The notes: a model not told the origin generated them from the letters alone. Counted from the first letter of the stretch, positions 45,101 to 54,565 are shown. The stretch is 64,000 nucleotides of DNA from Plasmodium brasilianum (GCF_023973825.1 NC_090124.1:340001-404000); one strand, 5' to 3'. Numbers and translations are program-made.

Positions 45101-46866
45101 AATCTTAAAAAGTAGATTACCGATTCGCTTAAATTATTTCTTATTTTACTTATCATACTCCTTATTTGAGTAAATACAATTTCGACATTGTCCAGTAAAA
45201 ATTTATCATATGTAATTTCATTATCGTGATAAAATAGGAACTTTTTTTTATTTTTGATATTAAATAGGTATATATATACATTTAAAATTATGTTAACAAA
45301 CATTATGTTCTCTTTTTTTATTTCTTCTAGAGTTGGTAGAACGTTTTTCCTCCCATTTTTTCCAGTGTTTTTTTCCTCACCCTTTCTTGCATTATTTTCC
45401 TCATTCTTTCCTGCACATTTTTCTTCATATTTTTCCACATTTTTTTCCACATTTTTTTCCACATTTTTTTCCACAGTTTTTTCCACAGTTTTTTCCTCAG
45501 ATTTTCCCTGTTCCTTTTCTGTATGCTCATCAATACACTTATTCTTTTCCGTTATCAATTCACTACTATTCTCTATATTTTTATTTTCACTTGCACCCTT
45601 ACTATTTATATTAATATCATCTTTACTAATAGAATTTTCTTTGTCTTCCATTTTTTCCGTATTCTCAACATGACCCATATTACAAATAATTCCTTTTTTC
45701 TCACCTTTTGCATTTTCTCTTTTGGTCTTTTTGTTTTCCCTATCACAACTACGAGTCTGCAACCTTTTATTCACCTTCGCATGACTGTCATTTTTTTTTA
45801 AGTTGTTATTAGCTTCCTCTAAAATATTATCTTCCTTTTGTTTAATAGTACCATGACTGTTTTCGTTACTGTTATATTTTTTGGTGCTATTCCGCTCCTC
45901 TTCCTTATGTTTACATGTTTGATTAAGTTCACTTATTGGGTAATTACTACTATATATTGGTTCATCACTTTTTTTAAGATTTATAGGTTTTTCGCTAGTT
46001 GCATATTTTTCGTCTAGTACTCCTTTCGATTTTTCAATAGTTTTTTTTTCTTTTTTTCTTTTTTTCTTTTCAACATTATTGTCCTTTTCTGCTATACCTA
46101 ACTTTTCATTACTTGGTACATTTTTTTCGTTAAAATCGCATGAATTAGTATCATCATATAAAAAGGGATATTCATCACTTAACATTTCACTGAAAACTGA
46201 AGAGGATGTATCATCTTCATCATCAACAGAAAAATAATTTTCATTAAGAAGGTCAAAACTTTTCGAAAAATAATTCCAAAATATTCTATATATAAGTTCT
46301 GAGAAGTTTTCTTTCGGAGGACTAAAAGAATCATACTTTGATATCATTACACAAATATATGATAAGGAATTAAATAAATTTTTAAGTAAATTGGAAGACA
46401 TATTTGATGAGTAATATAATATCTTAATAAATACTAATATGTACTTTTTATAAACCTTTTCACAAATTACTTCAAAATTTTCTTCTGAATTTTTTTTCTT
46501 TTCCATTGTATTAATGTAATCATCTCTACTAACATAAAAAGTATTCTCTTCTTCATTTTTCTCTTCTAATATTTCATTGTAAATTATTGGGATTAATTCT
46601 ATATGACATACTTCTTTTATTATATTTGTAATAAATAAATAATATTTTTGAAATTGTCTACAGTTATAATTTTCACAACCTTTAATTATATCTACTAACT
46701 TTTTCTCACATTCATCAATAGAATTATATTGTAAAATAAATTTGTTAATAATGTTCCTTATTTCACTTTTTCTTATTCCATTATTATTATACAAATCTAA
46801 CTTGCTTAATAATGTGTTGATACTTACAAAATCATCTTGCTTCCTCACCCTATATGCATTTTCCAT
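36115..46866 (-). CDS. Very large Asn/Lys-rich protein, unknown function
   Basis: Single 10.75-kb exon, 3583 residues; I do not recognise it. Structured-looking blocks, rich in Leu/Ile/Phe helices, lie at about 1-210, 510-610, 1135-1540, 1700-2000, 2620-2780 and 3180-3560. They resemble helical-repeat (HEAT-like) scaffolds but carry no motif I can name. They are separated by low-complexity linkers: an EKNVEK repeat (about 455-480), Asn-rich stretches (about 690-960), a repeat of short T-N-G/N-x-N units (about 985-1090), a long Lys/Gly/Ser/Asn repeat (about 2180-2390) and a Ser/Asn run (about 3130-3205). Several Lys/Arg clusters suggest a nuclear protein. Head-to-head with PRP16 across a 2.2-kb gap. 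The gene is certain; function should stay open. Confidence 0.85.
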   Translation of the reverse strand: MENAYRVRKQDDFVSINTLLSKLDLYNNNGIRKSEIRNIINKFILQYNSIDECEKKLVDIIKGCENYNCRQFQKYYLFITNIIKEVCHIELIPIIYNEILEEKNEEENTFYVSRDDYINTMEKKKNSEENFEVICEKVYKKYILVFIKILYYSSNMSSNLLKNLFNSLSYICVMISKYDSFSPPKENFSELIYRIFWNYFSKSFDLLNENYFSVDDEDDTSSSVFSEMLSDEYPFLYDDTNSCDFNEKNVPSNEKLGIAEKDNNVEKKKRKKEKKTIEKSKGVLDEKYATSEKPINLKKSDEPIYSSNYPISELNQTCKHKEEERNSTKKYNSNENSHGTIKQKEDNILEEANNNLKKNDSHAKVNKRLQTRSCDRENKKTKRENAKGEKKGIICNMGHVENTEKMEDKENSISKDDININSKGASENKNIENSSELITEKNKCIDEHTEKEQGKSEEKTVEKTVEKNVEKNVEKNVEKYEEKCAGKNEENNARKGEEKNTGKNGRKNVLPTLEEIKKENIMFVNIILNVYIYLFNIKNKKKFLFYHDNEITYDKFLLDNVEIVFTQIRSMISKIRNNLSESVIYFLRLIFLILLFLNNSAKKNIEDKFVIHKYKEKKKKKKVDEFLNNNKNSNNMYNFNLGNFQKVVTSTNEHHSVTMNKKKELVEHNRVKMEKVCSTNVLNSNSATIAISDTAATAATTTMINTNTANTTNTINTITTNTNTNNTNTTNKTSINNTYNNNDANSMKSIAFIFNSSDNNTISKGTSNNMNNSIYDNHFNNAHPEYIFNNSTFYQNNNSVLWNQANSTFNNNVSSDSITIIDNHSSSNINYGNLNNDYNYSILNNKTCNDHVNINNNYSCNMINNVMLYNPNAIVKSCTKDSANDSININYASAYNECGYSNIDNNMNNNYCNLSKDLNYMDFNSGLSNAVNDLSNNLYSNSLTNTDAFIGGNTPLINNTKNNLITFRDSPNELNNCRNYISCQVRSQINGYMNGCTNGNTNDCENEYTNSNANGNANNFANAYTNVYLNEYTNDCVNGYTGGNMNECTNGWKIENTTGNMTGYTPEYMTGCTNGYTTGNVNDWANGFSNSCNRESSNSPFISKPKEEYNAWNCEDNYILNCDYIKNNMKKSEYEMVVDVINNIYNTLFLETLDILLKCAESNFKDKNMVVVNRIFSCMLKSVEYCNELNKYKIYIFILSKIDKFIKSRRYEYNNSTLNNYNCYFLLNLIYTLFKYNKGERNIWYLLFEIHVNKIKRKINRKINALIGDDRNILNYLMNTDDIIRNQKNKHMPTKLLIYLLLRRNEKNKHVKSYQFRGSTNSSTNIFLENEIELMTLCDGKNFLINNIINFLLECCISNGYIIRYLSLRIFLMMTVLFIEFLRKKSLDFEEKLLKNYIVKTVYQNFFLCIFNVLKEPETNIYMYIKFRNLCTNILYMCSKLLSAKFLNEFYEKVICYNLFYLDHFYRNKVYYDSKEKMEYDNKILRNIYTLFIKNSKDLYLFSFMILYKNHRSFVNFKILKNILKISSNEIVVILNNLRVQSKMEEYHQDKREDSYVKEMEIDKLNGKLGNIEGDKVNYIDDNNIDNNANSSIDSDADKIAINDVVNSAHNDLHNSGDNNAGQSANNDTNDSGGRKAMPTPKKNNSNSSPADSEESTSSENKNTKNKIEPFELKNININDFFDKEFQAKQLSSEKNEEELKESVYKNYLFINIFYFEELKELDCYDNSYIYYIFSCIFCFLNIYVNRFVFCYNFIKNEKNNLNSYFYAERMFSGGSNNINSNDNNYSNNISRNVSGNNNNNNRNNANSNDTYSNHTYSKDKNNIDDSNNYSCNIDSEENKELILRDHKYVEDFILELLSLLRNYSQIVSLIEEHLININVEMLLKKKMKEKELLNLKNFKKIVILELQKFYFIFIKLLKILLLINKINGFSIRPFEFFFFKLIQSLDNRLIDINTKRLALKFLIYFSCKKKFEDIILRRINHFYSKMKNKKKKIYDFFSKKECNKKQEYVASPSMKKDTCDIYESAQMQRKQNDLDKKKSKKKDDLNEGKQHIQQYSQQKEQHEKKEEEAISQVKENDKKRASRKRTNNNSRRRQSTVKKSLDGENKLENISAPLVTEKKNTKNECGEEGKIDITKEEKNNEKTVFTNNENVSLNSCLKKEKMPSETKEQNKDSNKLDIKEDDAEGSNMKGTNTRGSDTKGNNSKGSNSKGSNSKGGNSKGSNSKGSNSKGSNTKSRKTKSNKDKGNDIDDIIFKDNKAQDNKLGSNNIEGNNEKGSNSKSSDSISSNLKNRNEKGSNSKGNNAKDINLEGNNMENNNIEDSNVKNNKVQDNNAESNNEKGNVEKGNNEKDSNAKGGNEKESNIKGSNLEGNIVEGSNEKDSSAKGKRTSKRRKCNTKEEETKKDKTCNEMVDVDTQKTNSLENNLIESGVKSEKEVSLNDAPDDNTVQVARRSRYGRKSGVNTKEKNFSILIEEEHELNRNNRRVSRSRSRNTVRSGGRIGKYTSKKGEIKCISGDGIIGIPFEEYNKISIDKNDDCQGINNSVTEKGVIEEKGGSVELLADIYSSTALKRMKVEEENSKYKNENSDGFKVRTICSNSNSGNNISTINRNISVNNNNNAATEVGKLSYYKKCRNLMSCKNYKLEKYYCESIELFLMSIFLIEKSSKFNDLDVFVDHYDKIKNIIDFCKTFHIEEGIDKILKYLFYYLSEMKNNKNFIYNMIKLIIKSILHIPQCKNSGTPFFFISFCCLFKSSKKKYLNKIIIQNFLIISAAYVNILRKKNFFRENNRIFLLNFNNKKNEKYEQKTEDRNDNSKKLSLSVVEDPIKEINDVINECKNVLPVQVTAEVQINNKVENSMKKGSSKNKTEKNDTKNQCTDKPSRSKKATNKDSTSRNPRTKRSNKKGENANNERGAQGMINNANGKGNGVNAQDVGNGANETNVSNCANMEGTNKTVNTRDERKDHNKYKKCKRSNNNSKSLHLLNIGPSVELMKLGDTFFFCLNKKEEKEFRDDLLFNLINLYINFLCSFYFYYLSFYEENYFILKNLIFIGINKVFRKRTSKKLSCFILSFVYILICLMLNVKIKKEFILIRSNDESGKMKEKIEKNEKKKSKIKKKHIIGGGKQLNSQRNESGRKVNNNSTGNNNDNRNINSNGSRNRNNNSNNNSNSNSNNNSNSNSNSNSNSNSNSNTTSSNNNISSNIIKSDHLGNSNNTYGEENNKDYRFNEGGEDNVLVKYLINLVDENRCKNINLMNKKKLRKGFKKVLNIKSSEHMENYYNYFPSKFFYKNKMDRRIEKIFLVKKRKKLFITNTFNIKENLKKVNNISNNILHTFIFTLLSEPVLFEKSNELSINNKFKRDIKKDNKHAKYNLLDYIIYCCFFIIFCKIKLIKRKRIHYYYRRSNGHNSKNVLRNLKMNSYIYNNKKKYSILQFYISVEILNLIFNNIKSFPFNSIKLIIDIFLNRAFLSLWVDRRDNQINKFQSLFYDFFCDIFYLQTDTFTELPYLIYQHQRAIHFLRLVSRSSVCKKKNILNNSLILEILNHCFPKEEYENLNNSYNKRNDDKKVIEKSHRTLRSKRNTIVT
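37290..37440 (-). repeat. Coding Ser/Asn repeat
   Basis: Near-perfect hexanucleotide-type array (plus strand TTGCTATTACTA) encoding alternating Asn and Ser on the minus strand within the very large gene. It produces open frames in other phases that are not genes. Confidence 0.88.
39650..40320 (-). repeat. Coding repeat, Gly-Ser-Asn-Ser-Lys type
   Basis: 15-bp based repeat. On the plus strand the unit is TTACTTCCTTTTGAG, most regular at 40170-40265 and degenerate outwards to about 39700. On the minus strand it encodes KGSNSKGSN arrays with Asn, Glu, Asp and Lys variants. Plus-strand frames through it are Leu/Pro/Phe-rich shadows. Confidence 0.88.
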
Positions 46867-49103
46867 AGCTTACTAGGAAAAAAAAAGAAAAAAATTGAAT
46901 AATAAAAAAAAAAAAACAGTTCAACAATATAAAAAGGTACAAGAAATATCAATTGGGGAAGGGGAGGAAAAAAAAAAAAAAATTCCATAAATAACACCTC
47001 AATATGTCATCTTTATTTTCCTTCATGAAAAAAATTGCATTCGCAAGAACATAAATAAGTACATAAGCACTAAGGTATATATATTTAAAACATCTAAAAC
47101 TACTTTTGTTTATTTTTTCTTTTTTTAAATAAACAAACCATTTTCATATGAAATATGAATAGAAACAAGTGAAAAGGTAATAATAACAAAACACAAGAAA
47201 AACATGGTTATATAACATTTCAAATTTTAACATTAATATAAACATTTTAATATATAGAATAATCAAAACAAAAAGGTATAATTGCTTAAATAAATAGGCT
47301 TTAAAATAAGACCAAAATTAATTTCAAAAAAAATCATTAAATTGGGACAACATAATCTTATCAATAAAAGGTTTCAGTAGAAAAGTTATTCTCCAAAAAG
47401 GAGAAAAAAAGTAAGATCATAGAAAATATACACTTATAAATACATATCTATATATATATATATATAAATTATAATTTATGACGTTGTTTTTCCACATAAT
47501 AGGCGTTAAAGTATGCATAGAAGGTATAACATTTATATATATATAAATACATGTTTATACCATTAATATGATGCAACAAAAGGGTAAACGCAGTATGTTA
47601 AAACTTATATCTAAAATAAGTATTTAAATAAAAATTTTTAATAAAACTCAAATTCGAACAGTAATACTAGTACTTTTTTTCCTATGCCATTTTTATAATA
47701 TAATATAGATAATGATTATAACCTGTATAATTATTATATATATTAAATTTGTATTATATATAGCAGAAAAAAAAAAATTAAACAACAAATTTTCACTAAA
47801 TCAAATGAAAAATGAAAGAAATATTTACATATACAAATATATATATGTATTTATATATATATATATATATACATATTTATAATGCGAATAAAAATTTTAA
47901 TTTATAATATAAAATTATACCATTGTCATCAACGTGATAAAATATTAAGATTCGAGGGAGAAGTACGTGCTATATAAATTTAAAAAAAAATTATATATAT
48001 ATATATTCCATTTAATTAATACAATACGGAGAATATTTGAAAGATAAAAACAAGCTTTAAAAAAATTTGTAGTATATTTATTTTCGTATATAAATTAGAA
48101 TTAATAAAACAATATTTATAATACGATGTAATTTTTTTTTTTTATGCTAACAGAAATTTTCCCATTTCAAATAATAAGTTTGCAAACATTTTGATGACCA
48201 TTTTTTAATTTAAAATTTTATAGTATCTCCAAAACATGTTTTAATATTCCCCAATTGTGTGCTTATAAAAAAGCTTTTTTTGAAGATATTTTTTGTAATA
48301 AAGCTAAATGAAATTTGCTATCTTGCAGAGTTACACTTAATTGAAGTGTATATATATATATATATTAATATATTTATTTTTTATATACTTATTTTTCTTT
48401 ATTATTAACTTCTACCGGCCATATATTTTCTTTACAAAATATGGTACTTCTAATGCATTTATGCCAATACATATAATATATGCGTATCGTTTGAGAAGTA
48501 TCCAAAATTGAGAATAAACAGGTCCATAAAATGTCGAGCATCTTACGATATAACAGAAAAAAATAATAAAAAGATGAGTTACAATAGGTTAAAAAATATT
48601 AGAATATAATATTATGACGTGATACAATTTTTAAGTTTTTTTGGTTATATGTACATATGTATATATATAGATATGTATATTTTGCGCATTTTAATGCTGT
48701 ACATGTATACAAATTACTTTTTTATTTAAAAAAAAGTACCCACTTCATAATCGTCCACTTTTATTTAAAAAAAAAAACAAAACAAGCGGAAATTAATAAA
48801 AGTTTTTATGGGTGGAAAAGAGACGTATTGTTGCAAAAGAATTTGATTATATGTACTACGTACAAAGACGTAAGCATATATATAAAGAAATGAAAAGGAG
48901 TTTCAAGACATATTAATGATCTTCGTTTTCATTTTGTATTAATTTTTTTTGCAAACAGATTTTCTGAAAATAACAATACAGTATAATTTCTTTTACGTTC
49001 CTATCTATTTATCCATATATATATGTATGTATGCATATTCTACAAGTTGCACGCATGCTAATATGTATAATATTATTTATTACTGTTTTTTTTCTTTTTC
49101 TGA
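46867..49103. promoter_or_regulatory. Divergent intergenic region between the very large gene and PRP16
   Basis: 2.2 kb between two head-to-head genes, so it should contain both promoters and 5' UTRs. Very AT-rich, with (TA)n runs at about 47450-47465, 47835-47870, 47994-48005 and 48350-48366. A small frame at 48657-48893 is not supported. No defined binding motif was identified. Confidence 0.5.
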
Positions 49104-52100
49104 ATGATAGCAAAAACATCTTTTAATAACACATCTTCGTCTGATGAGGAAAAAAAAACAGAGAACAAAATAATAGAATCAAGTAATAAAAACATAACAT
49201 TTAAAAGAAGAAAGATTAACAGAATTAATAAGAATAATGCAACTAATAACAGTCAAAAAAATGTTTTTAAAAATGTTGACATTTTGGAGAAGGGGAATAT
49301 AATATTTAAAAAAAACAAATACATGAAATCGGATAATTGGAAAAAAGGTATTCGAAAGGAAGTAAGGAACTCTAAGGGAGTCTACAAAAATGAGAGGTTT
49401 GCAAGTAGCAAATTGAGAATTTCTAAATTAGACGAGTTTTCAAGTGAAGCGTTAGAAGGCAATGACGATGATAGAAGCAGTTATGAAGAAATTAATTTAA
49501 CAAAAAAAAAAGAATCGAGGCATAATAATAGTAACTGTAATAGTGATATTAATAGCAATAACAGTAGCAATGACAACAGTTATTATAGCAGCTCTCAGGA
49601 AAAAGGGAGTAACCAATTTGAAAGTAACTGTATTTCAAGTCGATATGAAACATATAACAAATCGGATAGAAGAAAAAGCTCGTACCAAAAAAAACATGAT
49701 AACAATAAAAAAGGAAAAGAATATTACAGCAATAATAATGACAGGATTTTAGACGAAATATGGTATACGAAAGAAGATGAATTTATTGATTCATTCTACA
49801 ATATAGATAAAGATATTACCTATGAGAAAGAAAAAAAAATGATAAATAATTTCAAAACAAGATTGAATAGTGAAGGGAAAAAAGTAAATCAAAAAAATTT
49901 AGATAATAATTTATGGGAATTAAACAAATTAAAACAAGGTGGTGTTAACTCAACATATAATAAATTACAATTGGATAGAATTAATGAAGCCAACAACACT
50001 AACGAAGTGAAGAAATTTGTTTTAACAAGACATGTAACTCCATCTTTTATTGATAAGTTAAAAAGTTCAAATGAAGAATGGGCAGCAGAAGTGGGAGAAG
50101 GAACAGCGACAGCAGCAGTGATAAAAGAAGTGGAAACTGGGGGGAATGTTTCGAAAAATGTAGTTAACGAATGCAACAACGGTTCATATGACAGAAAATC
50201 CAACTCAACATCTTACTCCATTGTGGTTAAGGATGAAACATGCGATTTTGTAAAAGCAGCAAAAAAGGGAAGTGAATTTTTAAAATATTTTAAAAATGAA
50301 AATGAGAAATCTAAAGCGAGGGATAGATATTGGGAAATTGAGAGAAGCAAATTAGGAGAACTATTAAAATTGTATAAAAATAATTTAAACGACTCAACCA
50401 AAGATGGAAGTAATACAAACCTAGATATAGAAGAAGAGGAGAACTCAGAAGTTTTTGATTATAAAAAAGACAAGATGTATGGTACAATATTTAATATGGA
50501 AAGTAAAAAAAAGAAGAGTACATTACAAGATAAGGAAGATTTATTAAGATTAAAAGAATCATTACCTATTTATAAATCTAAAAAAGAATTACTAGATGCA
50601 GTATATAATAATAATATTATAATAATTGTAGGTGAAACTGGTTCAGGAAAAACAACACAGATTGTTCAATATTTGTATGAAGAAGGATATCATAAAAATG
50701 GGATAATATGCTGTACTCAACCAAGAAGAGTTGCAGCAGTCTCAGTTGCTTATCGTGTATCATACGAAATGAATGTCGAGATAGGATCATTAGTTGGTTA
50801 TACTATTAGATTTGAGGATAATACTACGAAAGATACAAAAATTCGTTATGTTACTGATGGTATTTTATTAAGAGAAACATTAACTGATAAAGAATTAGAT
50901 AAATATAGTGTTATAATAATGGACGAAGCTCATGAAAGATCTATTAATACAGATGTTTTATTAGGTATATTAAAAAACATCTGCCTAAAAAGAAATGATT
51001 TAAAATTATTAGTAACATCTGCTACTATTGATTCTAAAAAATTCTCTCAATTTTTTGGAAATGCACCTATATATAATATTCATGGAAGAACATTTAAAGT
51101 ACATTTAGAATACTTGAGAACGCCATGTAACGATTATATAGAATGCGCTGTACAAAAGGCAATTGAAATTCATATTTCAGATAATAACTATGATAACAAT
51201 TTTGGGGACATATTAATTTTTATGACCGGGCAAGAAGATATTAATGCTACATGCTACCTACTCAGTGAGAGGTTTTATGAAGTATATGAATCGTATAAGG
51301 AAGCCAAAAGCAATAAGAAAGTTACTATTAACAAGATTAGAAATATAATTAATCGTAAGAAAAGTTCCTCTGAGATGGCGCAAAAAGGGGGGGACCATAA
51401 GGTCGTCGTCGAATATAGCGGTGAACATGATAATGAAGATAGAAATGCAGATAGAGGTGAGGATAGAAGTGCTAATAGTGGAAAAGATAGCGTTGAAGAA
51501 AGAGGAAACGATTACTACAATAAGGGTATAAATGATGGAATGCATCACATATACCCATTCTACGTGTTTCCTATATATTCGCAGTTATCTAGTGAACAGC
51601 AAAGCAAAATATTTCAGAAGTACGATCTGAGAAAAATAATCGTTTCAACAAACATAGCAGAGACTTCTCTAACCTTAGATGGAATCAAATACGTGATTGA
51701 TACAGGGTACTGTAAATTAAAAGTATATAACCAAAAAATAGGAATGGACGTGTTGCAAGTAACTCCTATATCTCAAGCAAATGCAAATCAAAGGTCAGGA
51801 AGAGCGGGAAGAACTGGTGCGGGTATATGTTATCGCCTTTATACTGAAAATACATTCCTATGTGATTTATATCCTAATAATATACCAGAAATACAAAGAA
51901 GTAATTTGTCTAATGTAGTATTATTATTAAAATCCTTAAATGTGCAGAATATATTTGAGTTCGATTTTATTGACACTCCCAGTAAAGAAAGTATAATAAA
52001 TTCTTTACACGAATTATGGGTGTTAGGTGCTATAAATAATGAAGGTAATTTAACCGACATAGGGAAAAAAATGATACTTTTTCCACTAGACCCACCCTTA

Positions 52101-52703
52101 TCAAAAATTGTAATTTACAGCGAAAAATTTGCGTGTACAAAAGAAACTCTAATTATTGTTAGTATGCTTTCTTCTCCTGCAATCTTTTTAGAAGCAAAAG
52201 AAAGTAATGAAGCTATTGAATCCAAAAAAGAAAAATTTACCGTACCAGAAAGTGATCATTTAACCCTCTTAAATATTTACCTACAATGGCGTGCTCATAA
52301 TTATTCATATAGTTGGTGTACTAACAACTTTATACAATATAAATCCCTAAATAAGGCAAAAGAAGTGTATTCACAACTAAGTGATATAATTAAAACAGTA
52401 AATATAAAAAATGTTTCATGTAATAATAAATGGGAATGTGTAAGAAAAACTATTTGCTCAGGATATTTTCATAATGCAGCCAAATTAAAATCCTTTTCTG
52501 AATATATTAATTTAAGAACTAATGTATCTTGTCATGTCCATCCAAACTGTTCATTATATAATATTGGCTACACACCTGATTATGTCATTTATCAAGAAAT
52601 TGTTTTTACAACAAAAGAATTTATGAGAAATGTTACTACAGTAGAACCCGAATGGCTGTGTGAATTGGGTCCACTTTTTTTTTATATGAAAAATTTATAT
52701 TAA
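49104..52703 (+). CDS. PRP16: Pre-mRNA-splicing ATP-dependent helicase PRP16 (DHX38 type)
   Basis: PRP16 remodels the spliceosome between the two catalytic steps. Single exon, 1199 residues. The N-terminal 490 residues are charged and Asn-rich but keep PRP16-specific pieces: LWELNKLKQGGV, HVTPSFIDKLKSS, and FVKAAKKGSEFLKYFKNENE followed by RYWEIERSKLG. The DEAH core is complete: Walker A GETGSGKTT (510-518), TQPRRVAAVSVA, DEAH (607-610), SAT (about 638), FMTGQEDI, STNIAETSLT and QRSGRAGR (896-903). The winged-helix/ratchet/OB end closes with CHVHPNCSLYNIGYTPDYV and FTTKEFMRNVTTVEPEWL, as in DHX38. A roughly 80-residue hydrophilic insert (about 730-812) lies in RecA2 just after GQEDI. The N-terminal signatures separate it from PRP2, PRP22 and PRP43. 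Confidence 0.95.
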   Translation: MIAKTSFNNTSSSDEEKKTENKIIESSNKNITFKRRKINRINKNNATNNSQKNVFKNVDILEKGNIIFKKNKYMKSDNWKKGIRKEVRNSKGVYKNERFASSKLRISKLDEFSSEALEGNDDDRSSYEEINLTKKKESRHNNSNCNSDINSNNSSNDNSYYSSSQEKGSNQFESNCISSRYETYNKSDRRKSSYQKKHDNNKKGKEYYSNNNDRILDEIWYTKEDEFIDSFYNIDKDITYEKEKKMINNFKTRLNSEGKKVNQKNLDNNLWELNKLKQGGVNSTYNKLQLDRINEANNTNEVKKFVLTRHVTPSFIDKLKSSNEEWAAEVGEGTATAAVIKEVETGGNVSKNVVNECNNGSYDRKSNSTSYSIVVKDETCDFVKAAKKGSEFLKYFKNENEKSKARDRYWEIERSKLGELLKLYKNNLNDSTKDGSNTNLDIEEEENSEVFDYKKDKMYGTIFNMESKKKKSTLQDKEDLLRLKESLPIYKSKKELLDAVYNNNIIIIVGETGSGKTTQIVQYLYEEGYHKNGIICCTQPRRVAAVSVAYRVSYEMNVEIGSLVGYTIRFEDNTTKDTKIRYVTDGILLRETLTDKELDKYSVIIMDEAHERSINTDVLLGILKNICLKRNDLKLLVTSATIDSKKFSQFFGNAPIYNIHGRTFKVHLEYLRTPCNDYIECAVQKAIEIHISDNNYDNNFGDILIFMTGQEDINATCYLLSERFYEVYESYKEAKSNKKVTINKIRNIINRKKSSSEMAQKGGDHKVVVEYSGEHDNEDRNADRGEDRSANSGKDSVEERGNDYYNKGINDGMHHIYPFYVFPIYSQLSSEQQSKIFQKYDLRKIIVSTNIAETSLTLDGIKYVIDTGYCKLKVYNQKIGMDVLQVTPISQANANQRSGRAGRTGAGICYRLYTENTFLCDLYPNNIPEIQRSNLSNVVLLLKSLNVQNIFEFDFIDTPSKESIINSLHELWVLGAINNEGNLTDIGKKMILFPLDPPLSKIVIYSEKFACTKETLIIVSMLSSPAIFLEAKESNEAIESKKEKFTVPESDHLTLLNIYLQWRAHNYSYSWCTNNFIQYKSLNKAKEVYSQLSDIIKTVNIKNVSCNNKWECVRKTICSGYFHNAAKLKSFSEYINLRTNVSCHVHPNCSLYNIGYTPDYVIYQEIVFTTKEFMRNVTTVEPEWLCELGPLFFYMKNLY

Positions 52704-54565
52704 TGAAGACATATGAAGAATTTAACATCATCCTCCTGGTTAAACTTTTGTTCGAATATTTTTATATAACTTAGTCATACATACCACAGTTAGTCGTACC
52801 ACACGCAAATGAGTTATACCTTTTATAATCCATTTTGAATTTAACTCTTTATTTTTTATTTTTGAAGGCAAATAAAGTTTTCTATGAACTCTCAGTGTTA
52901 CCTCTGTGTTTGTAAAGGTACACCCTATATACTTTAAATTGTTTTTAACTTTGTTAATATGATATTTGTATTGGTATTATTGTTATTATCGTTACTATTA
53001 CTATTGTTGTTATTTATTTTTTTTTTTTTTTATTTATTGATTTTTCTCTTGTTTCATCCTTTTATACATTTTTTCAGTATATTTATTTTCAAAAATTCCG
53101 TTCAACTTTTTTAAAAAGGTCATATGGTTTAATTTTTTTTTTTTCATTTTATAGAAAAAACAAAAAAAATAGCAATATGTGTAATTTGTTAATTATACCT
53201 TTACGCATACGTATAAATGGGTATCAAAATATAACAAACACCATATGCTCTAAAATAAAGGATACCAAAAACTGCTCTTATGTATATTTGTGCCTATAAA
53301 ACGTAAGGCAAAATTCAAAATAAAAAAACTTTGCAACGTTTTCATATTCATCTTACTTTTTGAAAAAAAAAAAAGAAAAATGGATTTCATTTTAGGGCTT
53401 TGCAGGGAGGGATTTTACCTCTATAGGGTAAAGAAGACCAATTATTTCAAATTACTTCGTGTAAACAATGTATATGTATATATATATTTTTTTATAACAT
53501 GTATACGTACTACGTCGTTTTATGCTCTAATAAACAAAATTTTCTACGATAAACATGAATAACAACGAAATACATAGACTTAATTTTGCTCTGGTTCATT
53601 ATGTGTTTATATGTATTTTTGTATATCTCCATTTTTAGGCTAATTTTTTAAGTACTTTTAAACTAAATATAATTTCCTCTATTAATTATACACATCCAAT
53701 TAAAAAGAAACAGTAGTTTTTTCTTCCTTTTTAAAAAGTATTCCGATTAGTTTTTATTAAAAGAAAAAAAGTTAACAATTTATAGTAAAAAAAAAAAAAA
53801 AAATTATTCAAAATTACCTGTAAATGTATTAAAAAAAAAAAAAAAAATATTACATTTAACGAAGAAAAACTTGAATTAAAAAAAAAAAAATTAACGCAAG
53901 AAGAGTATTAAACACTCTCTTTTCCTTTTTATATAATATGTATTTATATTTAACATTTAATGCGTTCATCTTTCTTTGTGTTTGTTTTCTGAATAGCATT
54001 TACATTTACGTTACTTATTCCCATGCAATACATTTATATAATATAATGTGTTGTGACTTTTTATGTGTGAAGAAAATATTTTTAAGTGAACTGAAAAAAT
54101 CACTATTTAGAAATTACGTATTACATATTTACACGAAAATATGAACGTATAAATGTAAATATAAGTAGTACTTGAGAATATATGAAAATTTTGCAAAAGG
54201 ATGAAGTATTAATGGTGCATATATATATATATATACACGTATACAAAATACTTCTTAAAGGATTAAACTTCATTATATTCTTATATATGAATAAAGGTTA
54301 GTACAAAATGATTGAAGAAATTCATATATTAAATTAAAAAGAAACGATATTTCACGTGAACATGAACTTTCTTATATTTTATGCAGATTATTCTGGTATT
54401 GAATTTTTCGTGTTTTGTTGTTTTTTCTCATTTTTCATTTAACATTTTCAACTTTTCACTTTTCATTTTTTTTCCTTTATCACTTTTGTTCGTTACACCG
54501 TTCATACTAAAATTGCACAAATGACTGAATTTTTTTATATTATATTCAAAAAAAATATTTAGTCA
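52704..54565. other. Intergenic between PRP16 and the nucleoporin-like gene
   Basis: 1.9 kb with no firmly supported gene. A 16-codon frame at 53380-53427 ending at a good donor, and a possible phase-compatible exon at about 54072-54142, are discussed as a weak finding. A-tracts lie at 53789-53804, 53831-53847 and 53879-53890, with (TA)n near 54220-54233. Confidence 0.4.

Noticed and set aside
46867..49103. Candidate centromere because of high A+T
   Set aside because: A+T is high but not distinctly above other intergenic regions here, no large internal tandem array is seen, and it sits between two head-to-head genes as an ordinary promoter region would.
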